Shown piece after piece: positions 8,184-16,119 of a stretch of DNA of 26,770 nucleotides. The position numbers and the translations under genes are program-made. Numbering within the stretch: the first letter of the stretch is position 1; each line of letters starts with the position of its first letter. Source of the DNA: a virus. The notes below the pieces were generated by a model. It saw only the letters and a program-made list of their open reading frames with translations. It did not search any database and was not told the origin of the DNA. The stretch spans positions 1-26,770 of the IMG/VR virus record IMGVR_UViG_3300020125_000122; one strand, given 5' to 3'.

Positions 8184-8590
8184 TACGCTAGCCCCGCGCT
8201 AAGCAGCGCTGCGTCTGCCGAGGTGACAACGAACACCAACTTGTAAACAGCCCCGTCTTGCGCTTGCGGGTTCGTCGTTACCTCCCAGGAGCCATCTGGA
8301 TTCACGCTTATCGCCGTCGAGCAGCGCGCAGTGCGCTCGTCCTTGAGCAGCTCACCGTTGATGGCCTGCTCTGCAACGGCTGGCGTCTCGGTGTCGTTGA
8401 CATACTCGCGCATATCCAGGCCCGCGTCTGCATCGCCGAGCAGCGCGAGCGAGCCGTTTGGCATCGTGAGACGACGAGCGCAGCACGCGAGGTAGGCGCG
8501 CGCCTTGTCGTCGCTGGACACCATGAGGCGCATATCCGGCAGCAATTGCCCGTTCACGGTTTCGAAGTCGGATCCTAGGTCAATAGTCAT
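8183..8590 (-). CDS. Baseplate protein gp25/W-like (Mu gp46 position)
   Basis: A 135-aa protein. The ATG at 8590 (MTIDLGSDFETVNGQLLPDM) is chosen because it overlaps the upstream stop by four bases (ATGA), whereas longer starts run into the previous gene. The body has the gp25-like order: a leader, RAYLACCARRLTMPNGSLAL, a short acidic loop with DAGLDMREYVND, a helix with AINGELLKDERTARCSTAIS, and C-terminal strands. Size and position before J agree with P2 W, Mu gp46 and T4 gp25, the baseplate-sheath initiator. Motif similarity is moderate, so part of the call rests on order. Confidence 0.7.
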   Translation of the reverse strand: MTIDLGSDFETVNGQLLPDMRLMVSSDDKARAYLACCARRLTMPNGSLALLGDADAGLDMREYVNDTETPAVAEQAINGELLKDERTARCSTAISVNPDGSWEVTTNPQAQDGAVYKLVFVVTSADAALLSAGLA

Positions 8591-9069
8591 GAGGTTTTGA
8601 ACACTACGCCCATGGCGGTCCACACGGCAGGATCGACAGCTCCGAGCACCAAAACGTTAGCATGAGTCGTTGGGCCATGGCCCGGAAAACCAGCGGCCAG
8701 AGCGGTAGACAGCTCGCCACCGACGGCGTTGGTTGCGGCATCGATCGCGTAGGCGAACACGCCGGCCGTGGCCAAAATATCGAACAGTGCGAGCTGCACA
8801 CGTAGCTGCGCAATGACCGCTAGTACGATGCCGAGCTGAGCACTGATACTCGGAGGGGTGATGCCGATCGTGAGTGAGGCTTGCAGCCCCGCCGTTATCT
8901 GCGCCGCTATCTGTAGCTGTGCGCCTATGCTGAGCGCCGGCAAACCGAGTTGCGCGGATAACGTGACCATGGCGGCCAGCTTCGCCTCTAGCTCGACCTG
9001 AGCGGCTACCAGCCCGGGGAACGGCAGCATTGCGCCGATCGTCTCCTCGCCTATGTAGGTCGTGGTCAT
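8587..9069 (-). CDS. Hydrophobic helical tail protein with internal repeat, 160 aa
   Basis: ATG at 9069, overlapping the hub stop by four bases (ATGA), and itself overlapped by the W-like start. The body is unusually rich in Ala, Leu, Ile and Gln and looks amphipathic-helical. The segment SAQLGLPALSIGAQLQIAAQ (about 38-57) is echoed by SAQLGIVLAVIAQLRVQLAL (about 76-95), an internal repeat about 38 residues apart. The C-terminal 60 residues (FPGHGPTTHANVLVLGAVDP) are different and mixed. In Mu-type order this slot holds the spike (gp45), but no OB fold is seen here, because that domain is fused to the hub. Possibly a tip, chaperone or membrane-interacting protein. Family not recognised. Confidence 0.68.
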   Translation of the reverse strand: MTTTYIGEETIGAMLPFPGLVAAQVELEAKLAAMVTLSAQLGLPALSIGAQLQIAAQITAGLQASLTIGITPPSISAQLGIVLAVIAQLRVQLALFDILATAGVFAYAIDAATNAVGGELSTALAAGFPGHGPTTHANVLVLGAVDPAVWTAMGVVFKTS

Positions 9070-10094
9070 TCGAGTTTTACCCTAGCCGAGCTCGGTCCTG
9101 TGATGGTCCCGAGCGTCTGGCCAGTCAGCGCCGTCATGACGCCAGAAATCGGACCGGTCGACGTGAAGCCGTTGAACGCGAACGGAGGTAGCAGGATGGT
9201 CACCGTGTCACCGTTTAGCGCTATCGGTTGCGCGTTCGATCCTCCTTGCAGCGTAGCGACCGCATAGGGCGTTGAGCGGTTGCCGCCGAAAAAACCCACC
9301 GCCACCAGGTCACCCGGTAGCATCTTGAGCACCGCACCGGGGATACCGCTGAGAAGCGGAACCTTGCTCAGCTGGAATAGTCCGTTAGCGATCACATCGA
9401 CAGAGCCATCACCGTTTTGCTGCGCGACCTTGGCGCTATACGTCCGCTCGTAAAACCGGTCGCGCTGGTCAGGGAACGTCACAGCCGAGAACGAGCACTC
9501 CACCGTGAGCCGTTGCGGAGTGAGCGACCAGCGCAACGCCGCGATCGGCTTACCGTCGAGCGTCTGGCCCGGCAGCACATCGGCCGCAACGCGCGCGTTG
9601 AGTATGACCGTGCCGTCCACATCGAACGCGACGCGCGAGGCGGACGCCTCGTTGACCGCGCCGCCAGGGCGCGCAGTGGCCACGCAGACGAGCCCATCGC
9701 GTGCCACCCACCAAGTAACGCCGGCAGCCGCGCAAAGCTCAGCGAGCGCCTGTCCTGCCGTGCCGCGGCCTCGCTCGTAGTAGCTCGCTTGGCCGGGCGC
9801 TGTCAGCGTGCCCGCTTTCTCGCCGGCCTCGCGAAGGATGTCCTGAGCGATGCGCACCCATGGCACTGCGCCAACGTAGTTTTTCTCCGGCAGTTGCGTA
9901 CCGATCTTGCCTGCGCCGCCAACCACGCGGCAACGCCAGCGTGAGCCGTCTAGCGTGGCGCCAGGTGATGCGATGGCACCCGTCCAAGTCGACTCGCCGA
10001 GCTCGAAAACGCCAGTCGGCTTGTCGGTCGTGACGATGTCCACGACCCATGCGCCGGTTGCGGGTTCCTCGATCATTGCCTCGACGGGGATCAT
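9066..10094 (-). CDS. Baseplate hub with fused spike OB-fold
   Basis: A 342-aa protein in the P2 gpD/Mu gp44 hub position. The ATG at 10094 overlaps the upstream stop by four bases. Residues about 1-200 have hub-like features: TTDKPTGVFELGESTWTGAI and QDILREAGEKAGTLTAPGQA with YERGRGTAGQALAELCAAAG. From about 225 the sequence turns into a spike-type OB fold (NGDGSVDVIANGLFQLSKVP, then GIPGAVLKMLPGDLVAVGFF with GGNRSTPYAVATLQGGSN). The remaining ~50 residues are short Thr/Gly repeats (ISGVMTALTGQTLGTITGPS), enough for a short tip. Known families usually encode hub and spike separately in Mu and P2, so this looks like a fusion comparable to T4 gp27 and gp5 functions in one chain. Confidence 0.75.
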   Translation of the reverse strand: MIPVEAMIEEPATGAWVVDIVTTDKPTGVFELGESTWTGAIASPGATLDGSRWRCRVVGGAGKIGTQLPEKNYVGAVPWVRIAQDILREAGEKAGTLTAPGQASYYERGRGTAGQALAELCAAAGVTWWVARDGLVCVATARPGGAVNEASASRVAFDVDGTVILNARVAADVLPGQTLDGKPIAALRWSLTPQRLTVECSFSAVTFPDQRDRFYERTYSAKVAQQNGDGSVDVIANGLFQLSKVPLLSGIPGAVLKMLPGDLVAVGFFGGNRSTPYAVATLQGGSNAQPIALNGDTVTILLPPFAFNGFTSTGPISGVMTALTGQTLGTITGPSSARVKLE

Positions 10095-10624
10095 ATTTTG
10101 GACCCCGTGTCTTTGGACGGTGGCACCGTGAACGCCGCGGGGTTCAACGGCGCGCCAGCTTTAGCAACTCCCTTGAGCTGCTGCACTGTGGCTTTGGGCG
10201 CTGAGAACCATTGCAACAAATCCATTTCGATCGGGATGATACCGCCGCCCGGCTTACGCAGTCCAATGCGTTCGATGTAGACCTGATTGACTGAAAAAAA
10301 TGCAGCAGCAGGGCAGTACAATGCGAGAGGCGATCGCGTGCCACCCTGCTGCTGCGGGTCAAAGTCTGGCAGAATTTCTTGCATGAGCGACCACTGGTCT
10401 GCCGTCCAGATTCGGCCGCTCGCCTTGAACGTCACGCCCGCGTAGCCGTCGTCGCGGATGAGCGCGCCATCCTGCTTGCGAACCTTGATCACGTCGAGCG
10501 CGCGCTTCTTGTCGGGCTCGATCGCCCACACGCCGGGCCAAAGGATGCCGCCCAGGTTCATCTCGTCCCAAAGGGAGAGATTGGCACCCAGCGCCGTATC
10601 GTGAATCCAGGGAATGCCGCTCAC
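10091..10624 (-). CDS. Baseplate/tail protein, 177 aa
   Basis: The GTG at 10624 (start MSGIPWIHDTALGANLSLWD) is chosen because it overlaps the tape-measure stop as GTGA. The protein has mixed strands and helices, with WPGVWAIEPDKKRALDVIKV in the first third, RIWTADQWSLMQEILPDFDP in the middle and GGGIIPIEMDLLQWFSAPKA toward the end. It lies between the tape measure and the hub. In Mu-type phages that slot holds tail-initiator or baseplate-hub accessory proteins (DNA-circularisation N-like or gp53/LysM-type). I see no LysM motif and cannot name the family, so the role comes from position. Confidence 0.65.
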   Translation of the reverse strand: MSGIPWIHDTALGANLSLWDEMNLGGILWPGVWAIEPDKKRALDVIKVRKQDGALIRDDGYAGVTFKASGRIWTADQWSLMQEILPDFDPQQQGGTRSPLALYCPAAAFFSVNQVYIERIGLRKPGGGIIPIEMDLLQWFSAPKATVQQLKGVAKAGAPLNPAAFTVPPSKDTGSKI

Positions 10625-12375
10625 GTGAGCCCCTGTTGCTGCTGGATGCTGCGGTACCACAGATCGATCTCGCGACGCACTGAGCGCGCAGTTTCGTCCG
10701 GTGATGAGCCACCCTGCACGGTAACGTTTACCTCGTAGGTGTTTCCGCCACTGGCAGGGTCGCCGAAGATTGGCGCAGGTTGCTGAGCGAACAAGCTAGC
10801 AGCACGCGGCGAGAGCTCGGCACGCGGCGGCACCGCTCGAGCAGCCTCATACGGCGCGAAGTCTGCTCGCTGTGGCATCGAGCGCTCTGCGATCTCGCTG
10901 CCCTTCGGCATGCTGCGTTGCAGGCCGATATCCAAACCGGCGCCCATGTTCATGCCGTAGCCCTTGAACACGAGTGACGGGGAGTGAATCTTGAACAGTG
11001 AAGCGAAGCGCGTTTTGATGTCCGACGCGATGCCTTCGACGGATGCGAGCAGCTTTGGGCCTGCGCTCTTTAGCCCATCGATCAGGCCGTCGATTATCTC
11101 TCCGCCGATGTCCTTGACGCCAAGCACGACAGCCTTAAGCGCGCCGTAAATCGTCTTGCCAACGTCGACGAACGAATCCTCAATCAGTCCGCCCACCGCG
11201 TTGACCGCTGAGTTTATGTTGCCGCCGACAATGTAGAACGCTTTTGGAATCTCCCACGCCGCAGAAATCACTTCCGCGAAAGCGTCCTTCACTTCGCCGA
11301 AGTAGCTGCCCACCTGCGCCGCTTTACCAGACTTGATAAAGTCCGCCACGACCGGCGCAGCATCACGCGCAGCGTCTGCAATCCCGATGATAGCCTGGCT
11401 GATGCCATCAATTACCGCCTTGCCTTCTTTGGTGTTCAGTAAACTATCAGCGAGGCGCGCGATCGCTTGCGCAGCCTTGTCGACGCTCGGTCCAATCTTC
11501 TCGCCGATGGTCTCTAGGATTTTCACCTTGTCATTATCGATGCGGTTCAGCGCGCCGTTCAGCGATTCGAACTTCGCTTGAGCTGACACGGATCCGTCGC
11601 CTACGACGCGCATCTCCTTCGCCATCTCTTTGAGGCCGGCAGCAGTACCAGCGCCGCCCTTAAGAGCGAGCACGTGAGACACTGCTTCATCGGCCTCCGC
11701 CGCGCCCTTGCCCGCCGCAATCGCGTCGGCGCGTAGCTTGATGAGCTGAGCGCTTTGCGTGTTGTCGAGCCCAGCTTGACGGAACTTGACGAACTCCTCG
11801 CGCGCTTCGGAGAACTTTATTCCAAGCTGGTCCGCAAGACCGTCGACGAGCTTCAGCGCTTCCGCGCCGCGCCCGTTGGTAAGTGTGTCGAGAACGCCGG
11901 TTGCCTCGAACTTTACTTCCGCGGCTTTGGTGGCAAGCACACCGATCGTCGCCAGCAACGCGAGAGCAGCCACGCCGGCACCAGCAAGCGCGGCACTGAA
12001 CTCGATCGCGGCAATGCCGGCGGTGCCGAGCCCTGTTGCTTCGCCAAGGATATAGCCCTTGCGGCCAATCAACAGGCGCTCCAGTTTCTTGTCGAGACTC
12101 GCGCGCTTGTTCTGTTGCGCTTCGATCGCGCGTGCCGCTTTGGCTTCCGCTGCGTCCTTAATCTTCTGGGCCTTGCCGGCAGCAGCAATGCGGTCGCGTT
12201 CGATCTTGCCGAACGTTTGCGCGAACTTCTTTTGGTCGAGCCCTGACGACGACGCGACCTTGCCAAGCCGTGCCTCTTGCTGAGCAAGTCGCGCCATCTC
12301 GGCGCTAGCTGCCTTCGTACTCGCAATAAATTGCGCGTCCTGGGCAACTAGTTCTACGCCGATCGTGTCAGTCAT
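10621..12375 (-). CDS. Tail tape measure protein
   Basis: A 584-aa, mostly helical protein whose length sets the tail length. It starts MTDTIGVELVAQDAQFIAST. Long charged helices follow (residues about 20-105, Ala/Lys/Glu-rich, coiled-coil-like), then a hydrophobic membrane-active stretch (about 115-150, with EFSAALAGAGVAALALLATI). Further helical repeats and a C-terminal domain with LFKIHSPSLVFKGYGMNMGA come next; this last motif recurs at the end of many tape measure proteins. The ATG at 12375 lies inside the end of the frameshifted chaperone frame. The size predicts a short tail of under 100 nm (inference from about 0.15 nm per residue). No lysozyme-type domain is seen. Confidence 0.93.
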   Translation of the reverse strand: MTDTIGVELVAQDAQFIASTKAASAEMARLAQQEARLGKVASSSGLDQKKFAQTFGKIERDRIAAAGKAQKIKDAAEAKAARAIEAQQNKRASLDKKLERLLIGRKGYILGEATGLGTAGIAAIEFSAALAGAGVAALALLATIGVLATKAAEVKFEATGVLDTLTNGRGAEALKLVDGLADQLGIKFSEAREEFVKFRQAGLDNTQSAQLIKLRADAIAAGKGAAEADEAVSHVLALKGGAGTAAGLKEMAKEMRVVGDGSVSAQAKFESLNGALNRIDNDKVKILETIGEKIGPSVDKAAQAIARLADSLLNTKEGKAVIDGISQAIIGIADAARDAAPVVADFIKSGKAAQVGSYFGEVKDAFAEVISAAWEIPKAFYIVGGNINSAVNAVGGLIEDSFVDVGKTIYGALKAVVLGVKDIGGEIIDGLIDGLKSAGPKLLASVEGIASDIKTRFASLFKIHSPSLVFKGYGMNMGAGLDIGLQRSMPKGSEIAERSMPQRADFAPYEAARAVPPRAELSPRAASLFAQQPAPIFGDPASGGNTYEVNVTVQGGSSPDETARSVRREIDLWYRSIQQQQGLT

Positions 12376-12843
12376 GCTTCGTGATCGCCTCGTCTAGCCG
12401 CATGATGCTTTCGCCAACTGCCGCAAGCCACTCTGCGCCTCGCAGTCTTTCCTCGTCGTCGCTGCCCGGCGTGAACAGCGCGAGCAGGTAGCGGGCCGCA
12501 GTCGTAGGGTTGGCCCGCGCGCGGTCTAGAGTTTTTTTACGTCGTGCTGGACCTTGTTCCCTGCCAGCTCAGTCATGGCCCCGAGCACCTCACCAGTGAG
12601 CAAGCTCGGCTCCTTTTCCAAAGCCGCCATGAACTCGGCGTAAGCGGGGAACACAACGCAGTACTGCGCCATCTCCCGAGCCGCTGAGCTGAAGCTGGTC
12701 TTAGCCACCATCGCGTCTTGGTATTTGTCGTACACCAGTCGGATGGGCTTCCTGACCACGATGGGCCCGGTCGGACCATCGATAACCAGCAACTCATCAC
12801 CGTGCTTCGCTTTCAACTCCGCGATCTGTTCTTCAGTCAACAT
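12368..12843 (-). CDS. Tail assembly chaperone G-T fusion made by -1 frameshift
   Basis: This is the long product of the chaperone gene. Translation starts at the ATG at 12843 and shifts by -1 at A AAA AAA (12532-12538). It then continues TLDRARANPTTAARYLLALF and ends at TGA 12368-12370, giving about 158 residues: 104 in the zero frame and 54 in the shifted frame. Without the shift the protein ends at TAG 12526-12528. The shifted frame has no own start and ends just inside the tape-measure start, the classical arrangement for tail chaperones of the lambda G/GT type and Mu gp41/gp42. The fusion helps load tail tube subunits onto the tape measure. Frameshift use is inferred; the open frame is seen directly. 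Confidence 0.82.
12526..12843 (-). CDS. Tail assembly chaperone, short form (G-like)
   Basis: A 105-aa zero-frame product starting MLTEEQIAELKAKHGDELLV, with GAGAGG-type ribosome binding sequence GAGAGGCGC just before the ATG. Residues 1-60 are a compact mixed domain with IRLVYDKYQDAMVAK, and 60-105 are helical with MAALEKEPSLLTGEVLGAMT. It lies between the tube gene and the tape measure, exactly where tail assembly chaperones lie. It ends KVQHDVKKL, whose final Lys codons form the slippery site. Length and position agree with the family; the sequence itself is divergent, so the call relies on order plus the frameshift signal. Confidence 0.85.
   Translation of the reverse strand: MLTEEQIAELKAKHGDELLVIDGPTGPIVVRKPIRLVYDKYQDAMVAKTSFSSAAREMAQYCVVFPAYAEFMAALEKEPSLLTGEVLGAMTELAGNKVQHDVKKL
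12532..12538 (-). promoter_or_regulatory. A7 slippery site for -1 frameshift
   Basis: In the minus-strand message the zero frame reads GTA AAA AAA CTC TAG. This places the heptamer A AAA AAA two codons before the short form's stop, a favourable X XXY YYZ sequence. Slipping by -1 opens 54 further codons. A GC-rich CCGCGCGCGG stretch (12515-12524) begins about seven bases downstream and might act as a weak stimulator. Confidence 0.8.
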
Positions 12844-12880
12844 GTGCGCCTCTCACTCGTTGTCGGTTACTGTCTACTCG

Positions 12881-13348
12881 TCATGTGAAGATGCCAGGGA
12901 TCGGCATGATGCCGTTTCGCATGATCCAGAGCGTCTTGCACGTGACTTTGGTTTTGAGCCCATCGGGGCCCGCGCTGGAGCTGTCTTCAGCGCCAGTGAT
13001 GAAGCATCGAATCACGTGCACGATCAACGGCTCGCCGTCGTCGTTGTAGCTAAGCGTCAGCCCGAGCTCAGAACCGAGCCAGCCGGTTCCAATGCCTTGA
13101 ACCACTCCGGTTTCGAACGTGCTCTTGCCCATCGTGAAGGTAGTATCCTTCGCCGAATAGTCGCCAGCCGTAACACCGATGAGGGCGCGGTTCGTTCCGC
13201 GGATGTCGCCCATGTCGAGCGAGTCGCCATATTCGATCTCGCTGATGTCGATGAAAATCTCCGATACTCCGACGAGCTTTTTGTACAGCGTGGTTTCCAC
13301 GCTGGAATGCGAGAAGCGGCGACCGTTTACAAATCCGAGTTGAGCCAT
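12881..13348 (-). CDS. Tail tube protein
   Basis: A 155-aa protein directly after the sheath gene, the usual sheath-then-tube order of contractile tails. The ATG at 13348 has AGAAGG eight bases upstream. It starts MAQLGFVNGRRFSHSSVETT and is mostly beta-rich, with IFIDISEIEYGDSLDMGDIR, GTGWLGSELGLTLSYNDDGE and KVTCKTLWIMRNGIMPIPG. This is consistent with a two-sheet tube subunit that stacks in hexameric rings inside the sheath. Length fits the family (about 120-175 aa). No specialised motif defines it, so position and fold-like pattern are the basis. Confidence 0.82.
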   Translation of the reverse strand: MAQLGFVNGRRFSHSSVETTLYKKLVGVSEIFIDISEIEYGDSLDMGDIRGTNRALIGVTAGDYSAKDTTFTMGKSTFETGVVQGIGTGWLGSELGLTLSYNDDGEPLIVHVIRCFITGAEDSSSAGPDGLKTKVTCKTLWIMRNGIMPIPGIFT

Positions 13349-13361
13349 GGTGGTTGCCTTC

Positions 13362-14801
13362 TCACACGTTGAGCGTGTAGCCGAGCTGTTGACTGATGGT
13401 CGTCGCGTAGCCCAGCGGCTGGATCGCGATCTTGGTTTGGAGCACGCCGGTCAATGCCAGGTTGTTCGTGCGGTCGACCGAGAACACGGCCGCGCTCACA
13501 TGCCCCGGGTTGCCGCGCGCGTTCTTCGGTTGCAGCAGAGCAGCCGCCAGCGCGTTGTTGCCGGCGGTCTCCACGCTCACCGCATCGCGCGGATCGATTG
13601 CGCCGCTCACCTTCAGCGTGCGCAAACCCTCATTGATGAATTGCAGCATCGCCTGATACACCGTGGCGCATGCCTGATCCATGATGCGGCCGTACTGAAA
13701 GCGGATATAATCCGAGCCGACCGGCGAAGCCAGATTGCCGTTGCCGATATAGAACCCGGCTTGCGGTGGATACGAACGCAGCGTGGCGATGCCGGCAGCG
13801 TCCAGCGTCGCGTCGGAGTTGCTGTCAAAGTAGATGTAACGCGAGCCGGCGAGCGAACCGCTCGCATAGCGCGCGAGGTCCGTCGAGATGAGGCTTGCCG
13901 ACGCGCGCGCCGCGAGTTGCGATGCTGCTCCGATCTTGCGGTTTCCCCAACCCTCGAACGGCAACGCAGCCGTCTGGAGCTCGAAGCCATAGGCATCGCA
14001 AATGCGGCGGTCAGTGAACGCGGCCTTAGCCGTGAGCACCGTTGCGCTCGCGTCGCCGCTGCCAACGTCCACGAAGCCGCGCGCGTACCGGAATCCGGAC
14101 GCGAGCGTTTGCAGCTGTCCACCAAGCGCGCTCGCCATTGCGAAGCCCTCGGTCGCCGTCGTGTAGGCGTCAGTGATGTGCACCAGGCGTGGATCGAGAG
14201 AGCCCGGGATGCCTCCGCCAGTAAACAGGTTCCCGAGATCTGTTGCGTTGAGATGAGCTGGCTCGCAGGTGAATGCGAACGTGTCCCCAGCAACGTAGGT
14301 CCCCGCCGGGAACGTCATGGTGATTCCGGTGTTCGGGAACAGATACGTTCCGCCGGCTGGAATGGTGCGAGTCTGCGAACTAGTCACGCCGACCGTAGTC
14401 GGCTGCCAATTGTCCAGGGTGTAGCTGAACGTCGCAACGCCTAGCGCGCCGCCTACAACGACCGTGACGAGCGCCGAGATGCGCATAGTTGCCGTGCCGG
14501 CGATCGTTGGCGTTGGCGTGCCCGTGCCCGTCTTAGTGACCGCCGTTGACGTGGCCGCAACGCTGCCAGTCCCACGCATCGCTAGCACCGGTCCGCCAGC
14601 ATCGCGCAATGTCTTCGCTACATCGTCCGGCAGGTCGCCGTAGCCGAGCGTCGAGCGGATCGAATTGAGCGAGCTGAACGAGTAGAGCTGACCGACCGTG
14701 CCCAGCGAGGACACGCCCATTTTGAGCGGAGTGCCAGCGCCGACCGTCACGAGCCCTAGGCCCGGATCGAGTACCGTGATCGTTTGATTGCCGAGGGTCA
14801 T
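13362..14801 (-). CDS. Contractile tail sheath protein
   Basis: A 479-aa protein that shows the tail is contractile (myovirus-like). The ATG at 14801 overlaps the upstream stop as ATGA. The N-terminal domain begins MTLGNQTITVLDPGLGLVTV. A protruding Thr/Gly-rich beta-domain (about residues 75-175) is inserted, with a repeated PAGG/PAGT theme (TIPAGGTYLFPNTGITMTFP). The C-terminal half has the conserved sheath layout: FINEGLRTLKVSGAIDPRDA in the last part, followed by LTGVLQTKIAIQPLGYATTI. Sheath subunits stack around the tube and contract during DNA injection. The DUF2586-type subgroup is likely but not certain. Confidence 0.9.
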   Translation of the reverse strand: MTLGNQTITVLDPGLGLVTVGAGTPLKMGVSSLGTVGQLYSFSSLNSIRSTLGYGDLPDDVAKTLRDAGGPVLAMRGTGSVAATSTAVTKTGTGTPTPTIAGTATMRISALVTVVVGGALGVATFSYTLDNWQPTTVGVTSSQTRTIPAGGTYLFPNTGITMTFPAGTYVAGDTFAFTCEPAHLNATDLGNLFTGGGIPGSLDPRLVHITDAYTTATEGFAMASALGGQLQTLASGFRYARGFVDVGSGDASATVLTAKAAFTDRRICDAYGFELQTAALPFEGWGNRKIGAASQLAARASASLISTDLARYASGSLAGSRYIYFDSNSDATLDAAGIATLRSYPPQAGFYIGNGNLASPVGSDYIRFQYGRIMDQACATVYQAMLQFINEGLRTLKVSGAIDPRDAVSVETAGNNALAAALLQPKNARGNPGHVSAAVFSVDRTNNLALTGVLQTKIAIQPLGYATTISQQLGYTLNV

Positions 14802-15130
14802 TTGGTGGGCTCGCTTTCGTCCTGTTCGGCTGCTTCAGCGGCCGCAGATTTCGCGTCGGCTTCGGCCTTCTTGTCGCGTTCGGTATAGTCCGGCACCTTC
14901 GGCACGGCGCCATCTACCTGCTCGATACCGTCCTCGGCAGCAGCAAGCGCCGCCAGGTAGTCATCGTCGCTCAGCTTCACCTGGTGCTCAGCATGGTGAT
15001 AGTTGTGCGCGGTCCAGCCGTGCACGACATCCGCTACGCGGTGCTGCCATTTGTAGCGAGAGCCGGCGTCCGGCGCATCGGGCGCGATTTGGCCGTGCTT
15101 AACGGCAAGCTCATCAAGTGACAACAACAT
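14798..15130 (-). CDS. Small protein between terminator and sheath, 110 aa
   Basis: The ATG at 15130 has GAGG about seven bases upstream and overlaps the end of the previous gene by 17 bases. The N-terminal half MLLSLDELAVKHGQIAPDAP contains many His/Trp residues (HRVADVVHGWTAHNYHHAEH). The C-terminal half is a charged Ala/Glu/Lys helix that ends in an acidic, disordered-looking tail (ESEPTK). I do not recognise the family. Small proteins in this place in Mu-like tail clusters are usually structural accessories or chaperones. No enzymatic motif is seen. Confidence 0.7.
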   Translation of the reverse strand: MLLSLDELAVKHGQIAPDAPDAGSRYKWQHRVADVVHGWTAHNYHHAEHQVKLSDDDYLAALAAAEDGIEQVDGAVPKVPDYTERDKKAEADAKSAAAEAAEQDESEPTK

Positions 15131-15704
15131 TGATAACCTCGGTCGGTGTAGTGAGAGAAAGCGCGGCGTCTACTTCGCGCACGATCGTCAGAGTGTTTGG
15201 CGCATCTTGCACGTTGATTTCCCACATGCATGAGTAGGAAATCATCCAGCCGCGCGTTGCTTGTCCAGCCTGCGATTGCGTCTCGGATTCCCAAACCTCG
15301 GAGCCGAACACGGGCGCGGTACCGGGCTGACCGTTCGCCGGATTGGTGTTGTACAGGTGCTGAAACGCGATCAGCGAATTGATGTACAGGTCTTCGGCCT
15401 GGCCATCGTCCTTACCCCACACGTAAACGCTCATGCTGAACTGCCGCGTGCGCCAATTGCGGTGCGGACCGCCCACCTGAGTAGGTGCTACGAGCGGTCC
15501 GCCGCGCGGTACGCACACGATGCTCGGCGGTGAGTCGCTCGAAGAGAGCTCTTGCTGGCGGTAGCCGATCTTGATGTCCGGCACACCTGGCACACCGACG
15601 CACTTCCAGCCGGAGGTTCCCGGCAAAGTGACTAGCGTTTGCCCGTTCTGCGCCGCGGTGGCGGCAGCGAACGCGGCGACGATCTGTTTGAACGTGCTAG
15701 CCAC
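15114..15704 (-). CDS. Tail terminator candidate (Mu gp37 position)
   Basis: A 196-aa protein. The GTG at 15704 is preferred to a TTG at 15710 because GAGG lies seven bases before the GTG. The N-terminal helix VASTFKQIVAAFAAATAAQN is followed by beta-strands (DIKIGYRQQE, then SIVCVPRGGP). Further along, HRNWRTRQFSMSVYVWGKDD is followed by the helix AEDLYINSLIAFQHLYN. The C-terminus has strands with RGWMISYSCMWEINVQDAPN. The layout strand-helix-strand after a head-connector cluster fits tail terminators, which cap the tail and join it to the head. The call is mainly by order. Confidence 0.68.
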   Translation of the reverse strand: MASTFKQIVAAFAAATAAQNGQTLVTLPGTSGWKCVGVPGVPDIKIGYRQQELSSSDSPPSIVCVPRGGPLVAPTQVGGPHRNWRTRQFSMSVYVWGKDDGQAEDLYINSLIAFQHLYNTNPANGQPGTAPVFGSEVWESETQSQAGQATRGWMISYSCMWEINVQDAPNTLTIVREVDAALSLTTPTEVINVVVT

Positions 15705-16119
15705 TGGCAAGCCTCGCTCGCACTCGGTTGCTCAGCTCGGCTTGCCAGATCGCGCGCCACACGGCAGGCAGAACGCCAGAAGGAATGAACTTGCGCGCGA
15801 CCATGCGTGGCGGATCGCCGTTCTGATGCACTCCCATGTAGGGGACATCGGACGTGATACCGATGCCGGCGCCAGCAGTGGGCTTCACATGCACGCCGTC
15901 ACGTCCGTCATGCGAGTGCGTGAGTGGTGGCGGATGACGCCCCTTCGCCAGCGTGCGCGGGCGCAGGGGCGCCCAAGCGCGACCATAGGGGTCAACGCCC
16001 GCCGAAAAATTCCGGTCGATTTCGGCAGCAATGCCGGCGGCGACCGGAGCCGCGATCTGGCTGGACACGCTCGCGAGACGCGAGAGCGCAGCGGAGAATT
16101 GTTTCGTGGTGTACTTCAC
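15697..16119 (-). CDS. Virion morphogenesis protein, Mu gpG/P2 gpS-like
   Basis: A 140-aa protein starting at the GTG at 16119, which overlaps the gp36-like stop as GTGA. It holds the conserved pattern of the tail-completion/morphogenesis family: helical N-terminus AALSRLASVSSQIAAPVAAG, then NFSAGVDPYGRAWAPLRPRT, then a His-rich loop, strand VHVKPTAGAGIGITSDVPYM, GVHQNG, and the basic segment PPRMVARKFIPSG. In Mu and P2 the product helps finish the tail or join it to the head. The DPYGRAWAPL motif is the strongest evidence. Confidence 0.83.
   Translation of the reverse strand: MKYTTKQFSAALSRLASVSSQIAAPVAAGIAAEIDRNFSAGVDPYGRAWAPLRPRTLAKGRHPPPLTHSHDGRDGVHVKPTAGAGIGITSDVPYMGVHQNGDPPRMVARKFIPSGVLPAVWRAIWQAELSNRVRARLASG

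Noticed and set aside
13347-14444. Long plus-strand open frame of 365 codons
   Set aside because: Antisense to the tail sheath gene; Arg/Ala/Glu-rich shadow composition and no ribosome binding site or family.
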